DNA of 64,000 nucleotides from UBA9655 sp964597045. Its GTDB lineage: Bacteria; Pseudomonadota; Alphaproteobacteria; UBA9655. Shown here piece by piece: positions 16,497-23,858 of this stretch. The stretch covers positions 124,001 to 188,000 of the forward strand of contig CAZQWE010000002.1 of assembly GCA_964597045.1 (NCBI GenBank), given 5' to 3'. Position numbers and translations under genes: made by a program. Under the pieces are notes generated by a model, which saw only the letters and a program-made list of their open reading frames with translations, was not told where the DNA came from and did no database searches. The number at the start of each line of letters is the position of its first letter. Position 1 is the stretch's first letter.

Positions 16497-17291
16497 TTAA
16501 CTCAGTAACAAACTATCGTCATCAAGTTCTAAACCACTAGCTTTGTGGAAAAGATCAAGTAGATCACTTACGGTTAAGCCTTCACGTTCCTTATCTCTAA
16601 CATCGAACACAACTCGACCTTCATTGAGCATAATGGTTCGATTACCCAAATCAAGAGCTTGATGCATGCTATGGGTCACCATAAGGGCCGTCAAATGTTT
16701 CTCTGCTACAATCTCACGGGTGAGTTCAAGGATAAAGGCGGCTGTCTTAGGATCAAGGGCAGCTGTATGCTCATCTAGCGCGAGTATCTTCATAGGCTGA
16801 ACAACCGCCATAATAAGACTCACCGCTTGTCTTTGGCCTCCAGAGAGAAGACCTATGGGATCCTGCAGGCGGTTTTCTAAACCTAACTTTAATCGACTCA
16901 AGTGACTCTTGAATATCTCTCGATTTTGTTTATTCAAAGCATGCTTAAAGGTTCGCTTCCTTCCCCGACCCAATGCGAGAGCCATGTTCTCTTCAATGGT
17001 AAGATTCGCACATGTCCCTGCAAGGGGATCTTGAAAAACACGGGCGACGTCACCTGCCCTCTCCCAAGAACTTAAGCTTGTAACATCTTTATCATCTATT
17101 GAAATTGTTCCTTTTTCAGGGAAGACATCTCCACATAAAGCATTTAAAACCGTAGACTTTCCAGCACCATTTCCACCAATAACACAAACAAAATCACCCT
17201 TCTTAATGTTAAGAGAAACACCCCGCAAGGCTCTGTTTTCCATTGCCGTACCACGATTAAACGTCACATGAAGATCTTTAAGTAATATCAT
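16497..17291 (-). CDS. ABC transporter ATP-binding protein (TrpX-family importer)
   Basis: 264 residues. Walker A GGNGAGKST (about residue 38), signature LLSGGQRQAVSL, Walker B ILALDEHTAALD and the H-loop VTHSMHQALD. The LDEHTAALD form is characteristic of the ATPase that works with TrpX/ABC_sub_bind binding proteins. It overlaps the permease gene by 4 bases. As the third gene of a leftward operon it energises import of an unidentified small substrate, possibly an amino acid. Confidence 0.9.
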   Translation of the reverse strand: MILLKDLHVTFNRGTAMENRALRGVSLNIKKGDFVCVIGGNGAGKSTVLNALCGDVFPEKGTISIDDKDVTSLSSWERAGDVARVFQDPLAGTCANLTIEENMALALGRGRKRTFKHALNKQNREIFKSHLSRLKLGLENRLQDPIGLLSGGQRQAVSLIMAVVQPMKILALDEHTAALDPKTAAFILELTREIVAEKHLTALMVTHSMHQALDLGNRTIMLNEGRVVFDVRDKEREGLTVSDLLDLFHKASGLELDDDSLLLS

Positions 17292-18190
17292 GGACGACTC
17301 CTTGCTGATTTGAAATCGAGTATCTTAGATCTGAGTTTTGGAGTAATCATAGCAAGCCCCACCAGAACAGATGTTACTAAATTAAGATCTGATGCCTGCA
17401 AACCAAGAAACCCAGCATTAAGAGCTAACGCTACAGTGAGTTTGTAAAAAATTGCACCGATTACACACGAAACGAGAGCTCCAAAAATGAATTTTGGATT
17501 GAAGACAGCTTCTCCTACAATAACTGCAGCAAGACCCGCTATAATGATACCCGATCCACCGGTCACATCTGCAAACCCTTGATCTTGAGCCCAGAAAGCT
17601 CCTGCTAATGCAACCAAACCATTGCTAACAGTAATTCCAAGTAAAATTTGGCGGTTTACAGCAATACCTTGCGACTTTGCCATTCTCTGATTTGCTCCCG
17701 TTGCCCGCATTGCAAGTCCCTTCTCAGAACTCAAAAACCAATAAAGAATCAGCAAACTTATTCCTGTCGCAAGTAGCATTGCCAAAGGCATATAATAAGT
17801 CCGTGATATATTTAAAGCTTCAAGTGGTGAGAAGAGTGTCTCCTCACCCAGTAAAGAAATATTAGGTTTCCCCATGATTCTCAGGTTAATTGAGTAAAGC
17901 GCAGTCATTGTTAAAATACTGGCCAGCAAATGTAAAATATTCCACCTTACGCTGATAAAGGCCGTTGTAAAACCTGCAGCCATACCTGCAAGCATTGCAC
18001 AAAATGTAGCAATCCATGGATTGAAACCCGATACGATCATGATAGCACAAACGGCAGCCCCTAGAGGGAAGCTGCCATCAACTGTTAAATCAGGGAAATC
18101 TAAAATTCGGAAAGATAACAAGACGCCCATAGCAATTAAACCATAGACTAATCCAATTTCTATAGCGCCCATGAACTGTATTAAATTCAT
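17288..18190 (-). CDS. ABC transporter permease (branched-chain/TrpY-like)
   Basis: 300 residues with eight to ten hydrophobic segments of the LivH/BPD-2 permease family. Recognisable are LVYGLIAMGVLLSFRILDFPD (residues about 14-34; the FPDLTVDGSFPLG stretch follows), MRATGANQRMAKSQGI and GGSGIIIAGLAAVIVGE. It forms the membrane channel for the importer encoded by its neighbours. The DLTVDGSF motif is found in permeases paired with ABC_sub_bind proteins. Confidence 0.9.
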   Translation of the reverse strand: MNLIQFMGAIEIGLVYGLIAMGVLLSFRILDFPDLTVDGSFPLGAAVCAIMIVSGFNPWIATFCAMLAGMAAGFTTAFISVRWNILHLLASILTMTALYSINLRIMGKPNISLLGEETLFSPLEALNISRTYYMPLAMLLATGISLLILYWFLSSEKGLAMRATGANQRMAKSQGIAVNRQILLGITVSNGLVALAGAFWAQDQGFADVTGGSGIIIAGLAAVIVGEAVFNPKFIFGALVSCVIGAIFYKLTVALALNAGFLGLQASDLNLVTSVLVGLAMITPKLRSKILDFKSARSRP

Positions 18191-18204
18191 GATTGTAACT
18201 CCTC

Positions 18205-19170
18205 TTAATAAAAATGAGCTTGCTTGCGAACTGCATCCGGAAGGGCGATCTTTAACTTCTCAAGCGCAACTTGGTTAATGAATATATCCGTTGTTGCAGG
18301 AGATGCAACGGGTATTTCACGAGGTGATTTCCCCTGAAGTATTTCCGCAACAATTTTACCTGTAGTGTGGCCTGTTTGCACATAACTATACCCCAGACAA
18401 GCAAAAGCACCATCTTTTACGGATCCACTATCTGCAGTAAATAAGGGAAGGTTATGTGTTAGGGCTAACCCTGCCACACCACCCATCGCAGAAACAACCA
18501 TATTGTCCAAAGGTACATATAGAGCATCTATTTTTCCAACAAGTGAGAGAAAAGCTGACTGAATATCTGATGATTTCACTGGCGTTGCTTCTATGAGATT
18601 AAAACCATTTTCTTTTGCTTCTTTTCTGATTGTATCAAGAGAAGCCACTGAGCCATTATCTCCTGGGTTATAAAGAACACCAATTGTTTTTGCTTCAGGA
18701 AGCAATTTTCGAATAAAGGCTATTTGTTCTTTGATAGGAGGCGCATCCATCACTCCTGTCACATTTCCTTTATGATCTTTGAGGCTAGAGACGAGACCAG
18801 CCCTGATAGGATCCGTAACAGCACTGAATACAACAGGAATTGTATCCTTACCTGTAACTTTAACAACGGACTGTGCCGAAGGAGTTGTAATGGCAACGAT
18901 AACATCAGGTTTCAGACTTACCAATTTCTGTGCGATTTGACTTGCTGTTGCCGTATTCCCCTGAGCGTTTTCAAAGTCTACTTTGACATCAATTCCTTGC
19001 TTTTTGAGCTCAGCCAAAAGTCCTTCACGAACAGCATCGGCTGCGACATGTTCAACAAATTGGGTGATGGCTATATGTTTTGGTGGGGGAGCAGCATTAA
19101 GAGCACTGCTGAGTGAGAGTGATAAAAGAAGTGTATTAAGTAGTTGTTTTACGGTTTTCGCTTTCGACAT
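18205..19170 (-). CDS. ABC transporter substrate-binding protein (TrpX / ABC_sub_bind family)
   Basis: 321 residues with a signal peptide (about 1-27, ending SLSSALNAA). The mature protein has IAITQFVEHVAADAVREGL, PDVIVAITTPSAQSVV, VVFSAVTDPIRAGLVSSL and IDALYVPLDNMVVSAM, all typical of the ABC_sub_bind family; one branch (TrpX) is linked to tryptophan uptake in Gram-positives. The actual substrate here is unknown. AAGGAA lies 8 bases before the ATG. The 5' end overlaps a leader ORF with a strong ribosome binding site, and a good promoter lies about 110 bases upstream. Confidence 0.9.
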   Translation of the reverse strand: MSKAKTVKQLLNTLLLSLSLSSALNAAPPPKHIAITQFVEHVAADAVREGLLAELKKQGIDVKVDFENAQGNTATASQIAQKLVSLKPDVIVAITTPSAQSVVKVTGKDTIPVVFSAVTDPIRAGLVSSLKDHKGNVTGVMDAPPIKEQIAFIRKLLPEAKTIGVLYNPGDNGSVASLDTIRKEAKENGFNLIEATPVKSSDIQSAFLSLVGKIDALYVPLDNMVVSAMGGVAGLALTHNLPLFTADSGSVKDGAFACLGYSYVQTGHTTGKIVAEILQGKSPREIPVASPATTDIFINQVALEKLKIALPDAVRKQAHFY

Positions 19171-19244
19171 GATCTATTCCTTTTCTGAACTGGTTGAGTT
19201 GAATCTAAATAAGCAGTCCAGAGACTAAATCGAATAAGGTGCAT
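19149..19244 (-). CDS. Candidate leader peptide of the TrpX-family importer operon
   Basis: ATG at 19244 has AGGAGG 5 bases upstream, the strongest ribosome binding site in this region. The frame encodes 31 residues beginning MHLIRFSLWTAYLDSTQ and ends with TAA at 19149-19151, 22 bases inside the binding-protein gene, in another frame. The small size, position on the message and overlap suggest a leader that couples or tunes translation. It contains a single tryptophan, so it is not a classical run-of-Trp attenuator. Whether it is translated is unknown. Confidence 0.5.
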   Translation of the reverse strand: MHLIRFSLWTAYLDSTQPVQKRNRSCRKRKP

Positions 19245-19274
19245 AATATCCTCCTAGATTAGGGTTAAGAGGTT

Positions 19275-19305
19275 AATATAAACATAAGAATAACAAAGGA
19301 GTCAA
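19275..19305 (-). promoter_or_regulatory. Promoter of the TrpX-family importer operon
   Basis: Reading leftward, TTGACT (19305-19300) is followed by TATATT (19280-19275) after 19 bases, or by TTTATA after 17. The start site would be about 25 bases before the leader ORF ATG. Confidence 0.5.
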
Positions 19306-19408
19306 CAACAAGCGTTATGGCTTTACGAGCGTGTGGAAATCTCGAGTAGTAAAAATTGACTATTCATTAGTCAATCAATATAGTAAGCAATTGACGGAGA
19401 TTTTTATT

Positions 19409-20467
19409 GTGTTCAAAAAAATTATTAGATTTACCTTCTTTATGTTCCTGGTGTTAATCGGGTTTACTTACCTCCTCCCCACGAACCCCTATTCTGAGCT
19501 ACTGAGCCATTTTACGTGGTTCTTTTTCTATATCAGCTTGATCTATACTATTATTTATATATGCATTCCCAATAAGAAGTTTTTAGCACTCGCGATGTGT
19601 GGGTGTGCTCTCACCGCTTACCCCTTACTCTCCTCACTTGAGATAAACCACATTCCGCGCAAAGAACCAGCACCTGTGGAAGATATCTCCGTTCTCCAGT
19701 GCAATATTCACTATATAAATAAAAACCCTTCCCTCTTGTGTCAGAGTATTCAGGAACAAGCTTACCCAGAAATTGTGGTGATCCAAGAGGTCACACCAGA
19801 GATTTTGGAAACACTTACCTCACACCTAAATGAGGTATACCCCTTTAGGTTCGAAGCTCCTGAATGGGGCGCCTATGGGATGGTGATTTTCAGCAAACTG
19901 CCCATTGTGAAAGCAAAGAGACAAACCTTTCAAAAAAGTCCAAATAAATACACTATTCTTCAGCTTGTCACATCTCAAGAGAAGATCCCCTTTACGCTCA
20001 TTGAACTCCATGCCACATCTCCCGTGAGAGATCCCGAGAATCAACGAAAGCAAGAACTGGAAGAACTGATAGCCATCATCGCTCAAACTCATCACGAACA
20101 TAAGATTTTGATCGGCGATTTAAACACGACCCCTTACTCACCTTACTTTCAGAAAATGCAGAAAAGTTTGAATTTCAAAAATGCGATCGGTGGCCCTACT
20201 ATTCAAGAAACGTGGGAGCGTTCACCCCTAAAAAGCGATCTGGAAAAAATCCCAGAAGCCTGGAAGGGATTGGATATCTTCGGTAATTTCCAGTTTCAAG
20301 GCACCTGGCCAAGCTATGCTCCTTTTTTCTTACGAATACCCCTTGATCATCTCCTTCATTCGAAGACGATGCGAGTGATGAGTCGCTCTGTTCTCCCCTA
20401 TGTCGGATCAGATCATCTGCCTGTGTTGACAAGAATTCGACTTTACGGAAACCCCTGGGCTTTATGA
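19409..20467 (+). CDS. Membrane-anchored endonuclease/exonuclease/phosphatase (EEP) family protein
   Basis: 352 residues from the GTG at 19409, which has GGAGA upstream; the frame is open from GTG 19331. Three N-terminal membrane segments (about residues 5-25, 36-56 and 62-80) are followed by an EEP domain: VLQCNIHY, VVIQEVTPEILE (the metal-binding E), ELHATSP, KILIGDLNTTPYS and SDHLPV. This is the YafD-like arrangement. Substrate could be phospholipid, nucleic acid or phosphoester. Transcribed alone, it is convergent with the HepT gene. Confidence 0.83.
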   Translation: MFKKIIRFTFFMFLVLIGFTYLLPTNPYSELLSHFTWFFFYISLIYTIIYICIPNKKFLALAMCGCALTAYPLLSSLEINHIPRKEPAPVEDISVLQCNIHYINKNPSLLCQSIQEQAYPEIVVIQEVTPEILETLTSHLNEVYPFRFEAPEWGAYGMVIFSKLPIVKAKRQTFQKSPNKYTILQLVTSQEKIPFTLIELHATSPVRDPENQRKQELEELIAIIAQTHHEHKILIGDLNTTPYSPYFQKMQKSLNFKNAIGGPTIQETWERSPLKSDLEKIPEAWKGLDIFGNFQFQGTWPSYAPFFLRIPLDHLLHSKTMRVMSRSVLPYVGSDHLPVLTRIRLYGNPWAL

Positions 20468-20488
20468 AATCTGATTGAGTGGGTTAAA

Positions 20489-20977
20489 CTAGGCGAACTT
20501 CTTTTGATATTGATCAATAATATCCATAACTTGAGGCTTTAAAGTTTTCCAATAAGCAAGAAAATCTTGAATATAATTCAATGATTTATTTATATTTTCG
20601 ACCACTATCTCTGGTTTATTTGGATACTCATGGGTTAACTTATTTCTAAAGTCTCGTATAATCTTCCATTCTTTTGCGCTCTTAAGAAGGTTTGACTTCT
20701 CTAAACGATTTAATATGTCAATATGTGTCCTGCCTTCAAACTTCGGATCCAGCATTATAATCACTTCTGGAAACAATCTTCCTCCAATTGTGTCTTGCAG
20801 TTTCGCGAAACGACCAATGAGCATATCTAAATATGCCAAATCATCTTTATTCATATTTACGAGTGTTTTCTCCGTAAAGGGAAATAATGGTAATAAACGA
20901 CTATAGGCATCTTGAAGACGCTGGGCATGTATGTCACATTCATCAATGATCACTTGAATCCTTAAGACTTCATTCAT
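20489..20977 (-). CDS. hepT: HepT-like HEPN ribonuclease toxin
   Basis: 162 residues, all helical. The HEPN motif RX4HXY is present as RNKLTHEY (R111, H116, Y118). In the type VII toxin-antitoxin system HepT is an RNase whose tyrosine is AMPylated by the partner nucleotidyltransferase MntA. The first 4 bases overlap the mntA stop. The protein is slightly longer than the usual 110-145 residues. Assignment rests on the motif plus the neighbour. Confidence 0.8.
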   Translation of the reverse strand: MNEVLRIQVIIDECDIHAQRLQDAYSRLLPLFPFTEKTLVNMNKDDLAYLDMLIGRFAKLQDTIGGRLFPEVIIMLDPKFEGRTHIDILNRLEKSNLLKSAKEWKIIRDFRNKLTHEYPNKPEIVVENINKSLNYIQDFLAYWKTLKPQVMDIIDQYQKKFA

Positions 20978-21285
20978 ACGAGCCTCACACCTTCTTTTAT
21001 AGCCACGTCATATATAGGTAAGTGATAATCACCAGATTTAATAACAATATCAATTTTTTGATCACCAAGATAGGATGTAATTTGATAATTGAATTCCAGC
21101 TCCATTTCAATAATTTTTCGAGGTTCAGTTACATTTGATTCAATATACAAATCAATGTCTCCCCCTTTCTTTTCATGATAAACCCTCGAGCCAAAAATCC
21201 ATAGTTTATCCCCTTTAGGAAAAACATTTATAAAGGCCTGTTTTATATGGTCAATCTCGTCATCATCAAGTCTTATGCTCTTCAC
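20974..21285 (-). CDS. mntA: MntA-like minimal nucleotidyltransferase antitoxin
   Basis: 103 residues. The nucleotidyltransferase signature is GSRV...GGDIDLY (G32-S33, then D43 and D45), which is GSX9DXD. The start is GTG at 21285 with AAGGAGG 4 bases upstream. MntA silences HepT by transferring AMP to its RX4HXY tyrosine. It lies upstream of the toxin in one message. The operon is divergent from rpsF, whose promoter lies just beyond the GTG. Confidence 0.8.
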   Translation of the reverse strand: MKSIRLDDDEIDHIKQAFINVFPKGDKLWIFGSRVYHEKKGGDIDLYIESNVTEPRKIIEMELEFNYQITSYLGDQKIDIVIKSGDYHLPIYDVAIKEGVRLV

Positions 21286-21343
21286 TCACCCTCCTTCAAG
21301 AATGAGAGCTACTTTATCATATTTCTTTATCCCATCAAACCCC

Positions 21344-21372
21344 TTGCCTTTCTCATCAATCTCCTTTAATAA
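21344..21372 (+). promoter_or_regulatory. Promoter of the rpsF operon
   Basis: TTGCCT (21344-21349) and TAATAA (21367-21372) are 17 bases apart. Transcription would begin near 21379, leaving a 70-base leader with a GC-rich hairpin before rpsF. Confidence 0.5.
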
Positions 21373-21386
21373 AGAAGCAACTCTTT

Positions 21387-21401
21387 GCCGGCAATGCCGG
21401 C
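21387..21401 (+). promoter_or_regulatory. GC-rich hairpin in the rpsF leader
   Basis: GCCGGCAATGCCGGC folds into a 6-bp perfect stem with a 3-base loop in an otherwise AT-rich leader. rpsF messages in many bacteria carry a hairpin with CCG that binds the S6:S18 complex for feedback control. CCG is present here, but I cannot confirm the bulge geometry of that motif. Confidence 0.35.
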
Positions 21402-21448
21402 TTGTGGGGGGATTTGGCCTCTCACGATTAGCCATAAGGAGTAAAAAC

Positions 21449-21901
21449 ATGGCGTTATATGAGACAGTCTTTGTCGCGCGTCAGGATCTTTCAGCTGCAC
21501 AAGTTGAAGCCTTAGCTGCGAACTTAACAGACATTATTACAAAAGGTAAGGGAGACATCACAAAAACAGAATTTTGTGGTCTGAGAACGCTTGCCTACAG
21601 CATTAAAAAGAATAGAAAAGGTCACTATGTGCTCTTTAACATTGACTCGCCTCCACCAGCCGTAAAGGAGATGGAGCGTCAAATGAGACTCAATGAAGAC
21701 ATTTTGCGCTTTTTAACCTTAAAGGTTGAAAAACTTGATACGAATCCTTCCGCCTTGATGCAAAGCAAGCAAAACAAAGAACGTAAGTATGAAGGTCTCG
21801 GAGATATAGACCGGTACGATTCATTTGACGATGAATCCATTGGCTCTCCTGAAGTCGATAGGAAAAGAAAAGAGGAAGAATCCGAAGGAGAAGACAAATG
21901 A
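21449..21901 (+). CDS. rpsF: 30S ribosomal protein S6
   Basis: 150 residues from the ATG at 21449, chosen because AAGGAG precedes it and S6 starts with MALYETVFVARQDLS. The core contains GLRTLAYSIKKNRKGHYVLF and IDSPPPAVKEMERQMRLNED (20 residues). The C-terminus is extended by a charged tail ending EEESEGEDK, common in alphaproteobacteria. It binds 16S rRNA with S18, whose gene overlaps the stop by 4 bases. Confidence 0.97.
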   Translation: MALYETVFVARQDLSAAQVEALAANLTDIITKGKGDITKTEFCGLRTLAYSIKKNRKGHYVLFNIDSPPPAVKEMERQMRLNEDILRFLTLKVEKLDTNPSALMQSKQNKERKYEGLGDIDRYDSFDDESIGSPEVDRKRKEEESEGEDK

Positions 21902-22140
21902 ACGAAAACTCAGCAACACGTAAGCCTTTCTTTCGGAGGCGTAAAACTTGTCCCTTTTCAGGGCCTGATGCCATTCAGATTGATTACAAGGACGTAAAGC
22001 TCTTGCAAAAATTTACCACAGAACGAGGAAAGATTATTCCCAGCCGCATTACAGCTGTTTCCCAAAAGAAGCAACGTGAGTTGGCAATAGCCATTAAGCG
22101 CGCGCGCTTTCTTTCCCTTATGCCCTATGTATTCGATTAA
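21898..22140 (+). CDS. rpsR: 30S ribosomal protein S18
   Basis: 80 residues. FFRRRKTCPFSG near the start and the core DYKDVKLLQKFTTERGKIIP and ITAVSQKKQRELAIAIKRAR identify S18, the S6 partner in the small-subunit platform. Full length. The ATG overlaps the rpsF stop (ATGA), so translation is coupled to keep the two at equal levels. Confidence 0.98.
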   Translation: MNENSATRKPFFRRRKTCPFSGPDAIQIDYKDVKLLQKFTTERGKIIPSRITAVSQKKQRELAIAIKRARFLSLMPYVFD

Positions 22141-22146
22141 CGACAT

Positions 22147-23061
22147 ATGAAAAACTCGGCCTTAATGGCAGTTCCTCTCTTGGGTGGTCTCTTGAGCGCC
22201 ACCCTAGCGGTTTTACCACTTACAGGATTGCCTGGCCTTGTTTTGTTCTCCTATCTTACTTGCCTTCCTTTATTTCTAGTTGGTCTCAGTTTGGGACTAC
22301 GCTCGCTTTTAGTCGCAGGATTTGTGGCTTCCCTAATTCTTTTTTTCATCGAAGGTCCCTTGCTCACAGGTGAATATTTTCTCTTTTCTTTTCTTGGACC
22401 AACGTTTTTGGTCAGTCGATTACTCCTCAACAGAACGAAAAAGAATGGGGTTGTTGAATGGTATCCCCCTTCCTTGTTATTAAGGGATTTTACCCTCACT
22501 GCTGGCTTTGTAATGCTCATCGCACTCACCATCTATTTTTATTTTACTGAAGGTGGCGACCCTCATACACTTCTTAAACCTCTGATCAAGGTTTATGATA
22601 CCCAGGAGCAAATAAAAGATTTAGAGCCCCTCCTTCTACGACTCTTTCCTATCTTACCAGGAATATTCACCCTTTCTTGGTCTATCATGATGTTGATAAA
22701 TGGAAGTTTAGCTCAGGGGCTTCTTATTCGGTTTAAACAAAACCTAAGGCCACCTCTTTCAAGTTACAGTCTTGATGCGTCAAAAGGACTTTATATTCTA
22801 TTGGCACTTTCTATGATTCTAACAGTTGTGGGGCTAGGGTCATTAGAAATAATCGGTAAAAATGCGATTTTTGTTCTTATCATCCCTTTTTTCATGATAG
22901 GTCTTCGAATGAGTCATTCCTGGATTATGACAACGAGGTCTCCTACTCTCGGACTCACTTTATTTTATACAATTTTGTTGCTCCTCTTATGGCCTCTTCT
23001 GCTTATTATTTTACTTGGAATTGTAAAGCCATTGATCGAAAAATTAAAATCCCCAAACTAA
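22147..23061 (+). CDS. DUF2232 polytopic membrane protein
   Basis: 304 residues with about eight hydrophobic segments: N-terminal LMAVPLLGGLLSATLAVLPL (20 residues), a block at 215-245 and a strongly hydrophobic C-terminus. Position between rpsR and rplI is the usual place for the DUF2232 (YybS-like) membrane protein in alphaproteobacteria. No function is established. It lies 6 bases after rpsR and 65 bases before rplI. A short polar tail ends KPLIEKLKSPN. Confidence 0.85.
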   Translation: MKNSALMAVPLLGGLLSATLAVLPLTGLPGLVLFSYLTCLPLFLVGLSLGLRSLLVAGFVASLILFFIEGPLLTGEYFLFSFLGPTFLVSRLLLNRTKKNGVVEWYPPSLLLRDFTLTAGFVMLIALTIYFYFTEGGDPHTLLKPLIKVYDTQEQIKDLEPLLLRLFPILPGIFTLSWSIMMLINGSLAQGLLIRFKQNLRPPLSSYSLDASKGLYILLALSMILTVVGLGSLEIIGKNAIFVLIIPFFMIGLRMSHSWIMTTRSPTLGLTLFYTILLLLLWPLLLIILLGIVKPLIEKLKSPN

Positions 23062-23126
23062 CGGTTGTAACAAACGTCTAAACTTGTTAGAAAAGGGACA
23101 GTTTACCCAAATGAGGAGCGGTTAGA

Positions 23127-23630
23127 ATGCAAGTCATATTATTACAACGTATTGAAAAATTAGGAAAATTAGGTGAAATAGTGAGTGTGCGACCAGGATA
23201 CGCACGTAACTATTTATTGCCTAAAGGAGTCGCCTTAAGAGCTACAAAAGATAACATTGCTCATTTTGAGAAGGAAAAGGAAAATCTTGAAGCTCTTAAC
23301 TTGCAGCACAAAACTGAAGCCGAAAAACTAGCGAAGCGTTTGGAAGGAAAGATGATCACACTCATTCGTCAAGCCAGCGAAGGTGGACAACTTTATGGAT
23401 CCGTAAGTGCCAGAGATATTGCAGAAGCTTTAGATAATGAACACGTAAGCAAAAACCACGTGAAGATTGATCACCCCATAAAAACAATTGGAATCCATGG
23501 AACTCGAGTTCAACTGCATGCAGAAGTTTCAATTACGATTGGCGTCAATGTCGCTATGTCAGAAGACGAAGCAAAAGCTCAGGAAAAAACGAATGAGCAA
23601 ATTGCTGAAGTTGTGAGTGAAAAAGAATAA
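23127..23630 (+). CDS. rplI: 50S ribosomal protein L9
   Basis: 167 residues. The N-terminal domain begins MQVILLQRIEKLGKLGEIV and contains VRPGYARNYLLPKGVALRAT, both hallmarks of L9. A long connecting helix follows, then the C-terminal domain with GQLYGSVSARDIAEAL. The C-terminus has an acidic extension beyond the usual 150 residues. GAGGAG precedes the ATG. It is the last gene before a large palindromic repeat. Confidence 0.97.
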   Translation: MQVILLQRIEKLGKLGEIVSVRPGYARNYLLPKGVALRATKDNIAHFEKEKENLEALNLQHKTEAEKLAKRLEGKMITLIRQASEGGQLYGSVSARDIAEALDNEHVSKNHVKIDHPIKTIGIHGTRVQLHAEVSITIGVNVAMSEDEAKAQEKTNEQIAEVVSEKE

Positions 23631-23636
23631 AGAGTG

Positions 23637-23812
23637 TCACCTCTCCCCTTGTGGGAGAGCTCGACTGGGCCCGCAACAGCGGGGACAGGCGGGTGAGGGG
23701 TAAAATTCATTGCGATAGCAATGAGAAAGAGTAAGACTTCTACATTCCTTCGGAATGAGTGTTTACCCCTCACCCGCCCTTCGGGCGACCTCTCCCACAA
23801 GGGGAGAGGTGA
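23637..23812. repeat. Family B nested palindromic element, full-length copy
   Basis: Outer arms (23 bases, perfect) begin TCACCTCTCCCCTTGTGGGA at 23637 and end at 23812. A second nested pair GTGAGGGGTAAA / TTTACCCCTCAC lies within, and two small hairpins occupy the centre (CATTGCGATAGCAATG and CATTCCTTCGGAATG). No open frame of note. Five shorter copies of the outer arms lie at gene ends between 44 and 61 kb. It lies between rplI and dnaB and may act as a terminator or processing site. Confidence 0.9.
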
Positions 23813-23858
23813 TACGGGTGACGACTAGTTAACAAAACAAACCAAAGTGGGAGAATTC

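Noticed and set aside
20489..21285. Phage-defence island around HepT-MntA and DUF1016
   Set aside because: The two are 13 kb apart and no other defence genes flank either; each is reported on its own.
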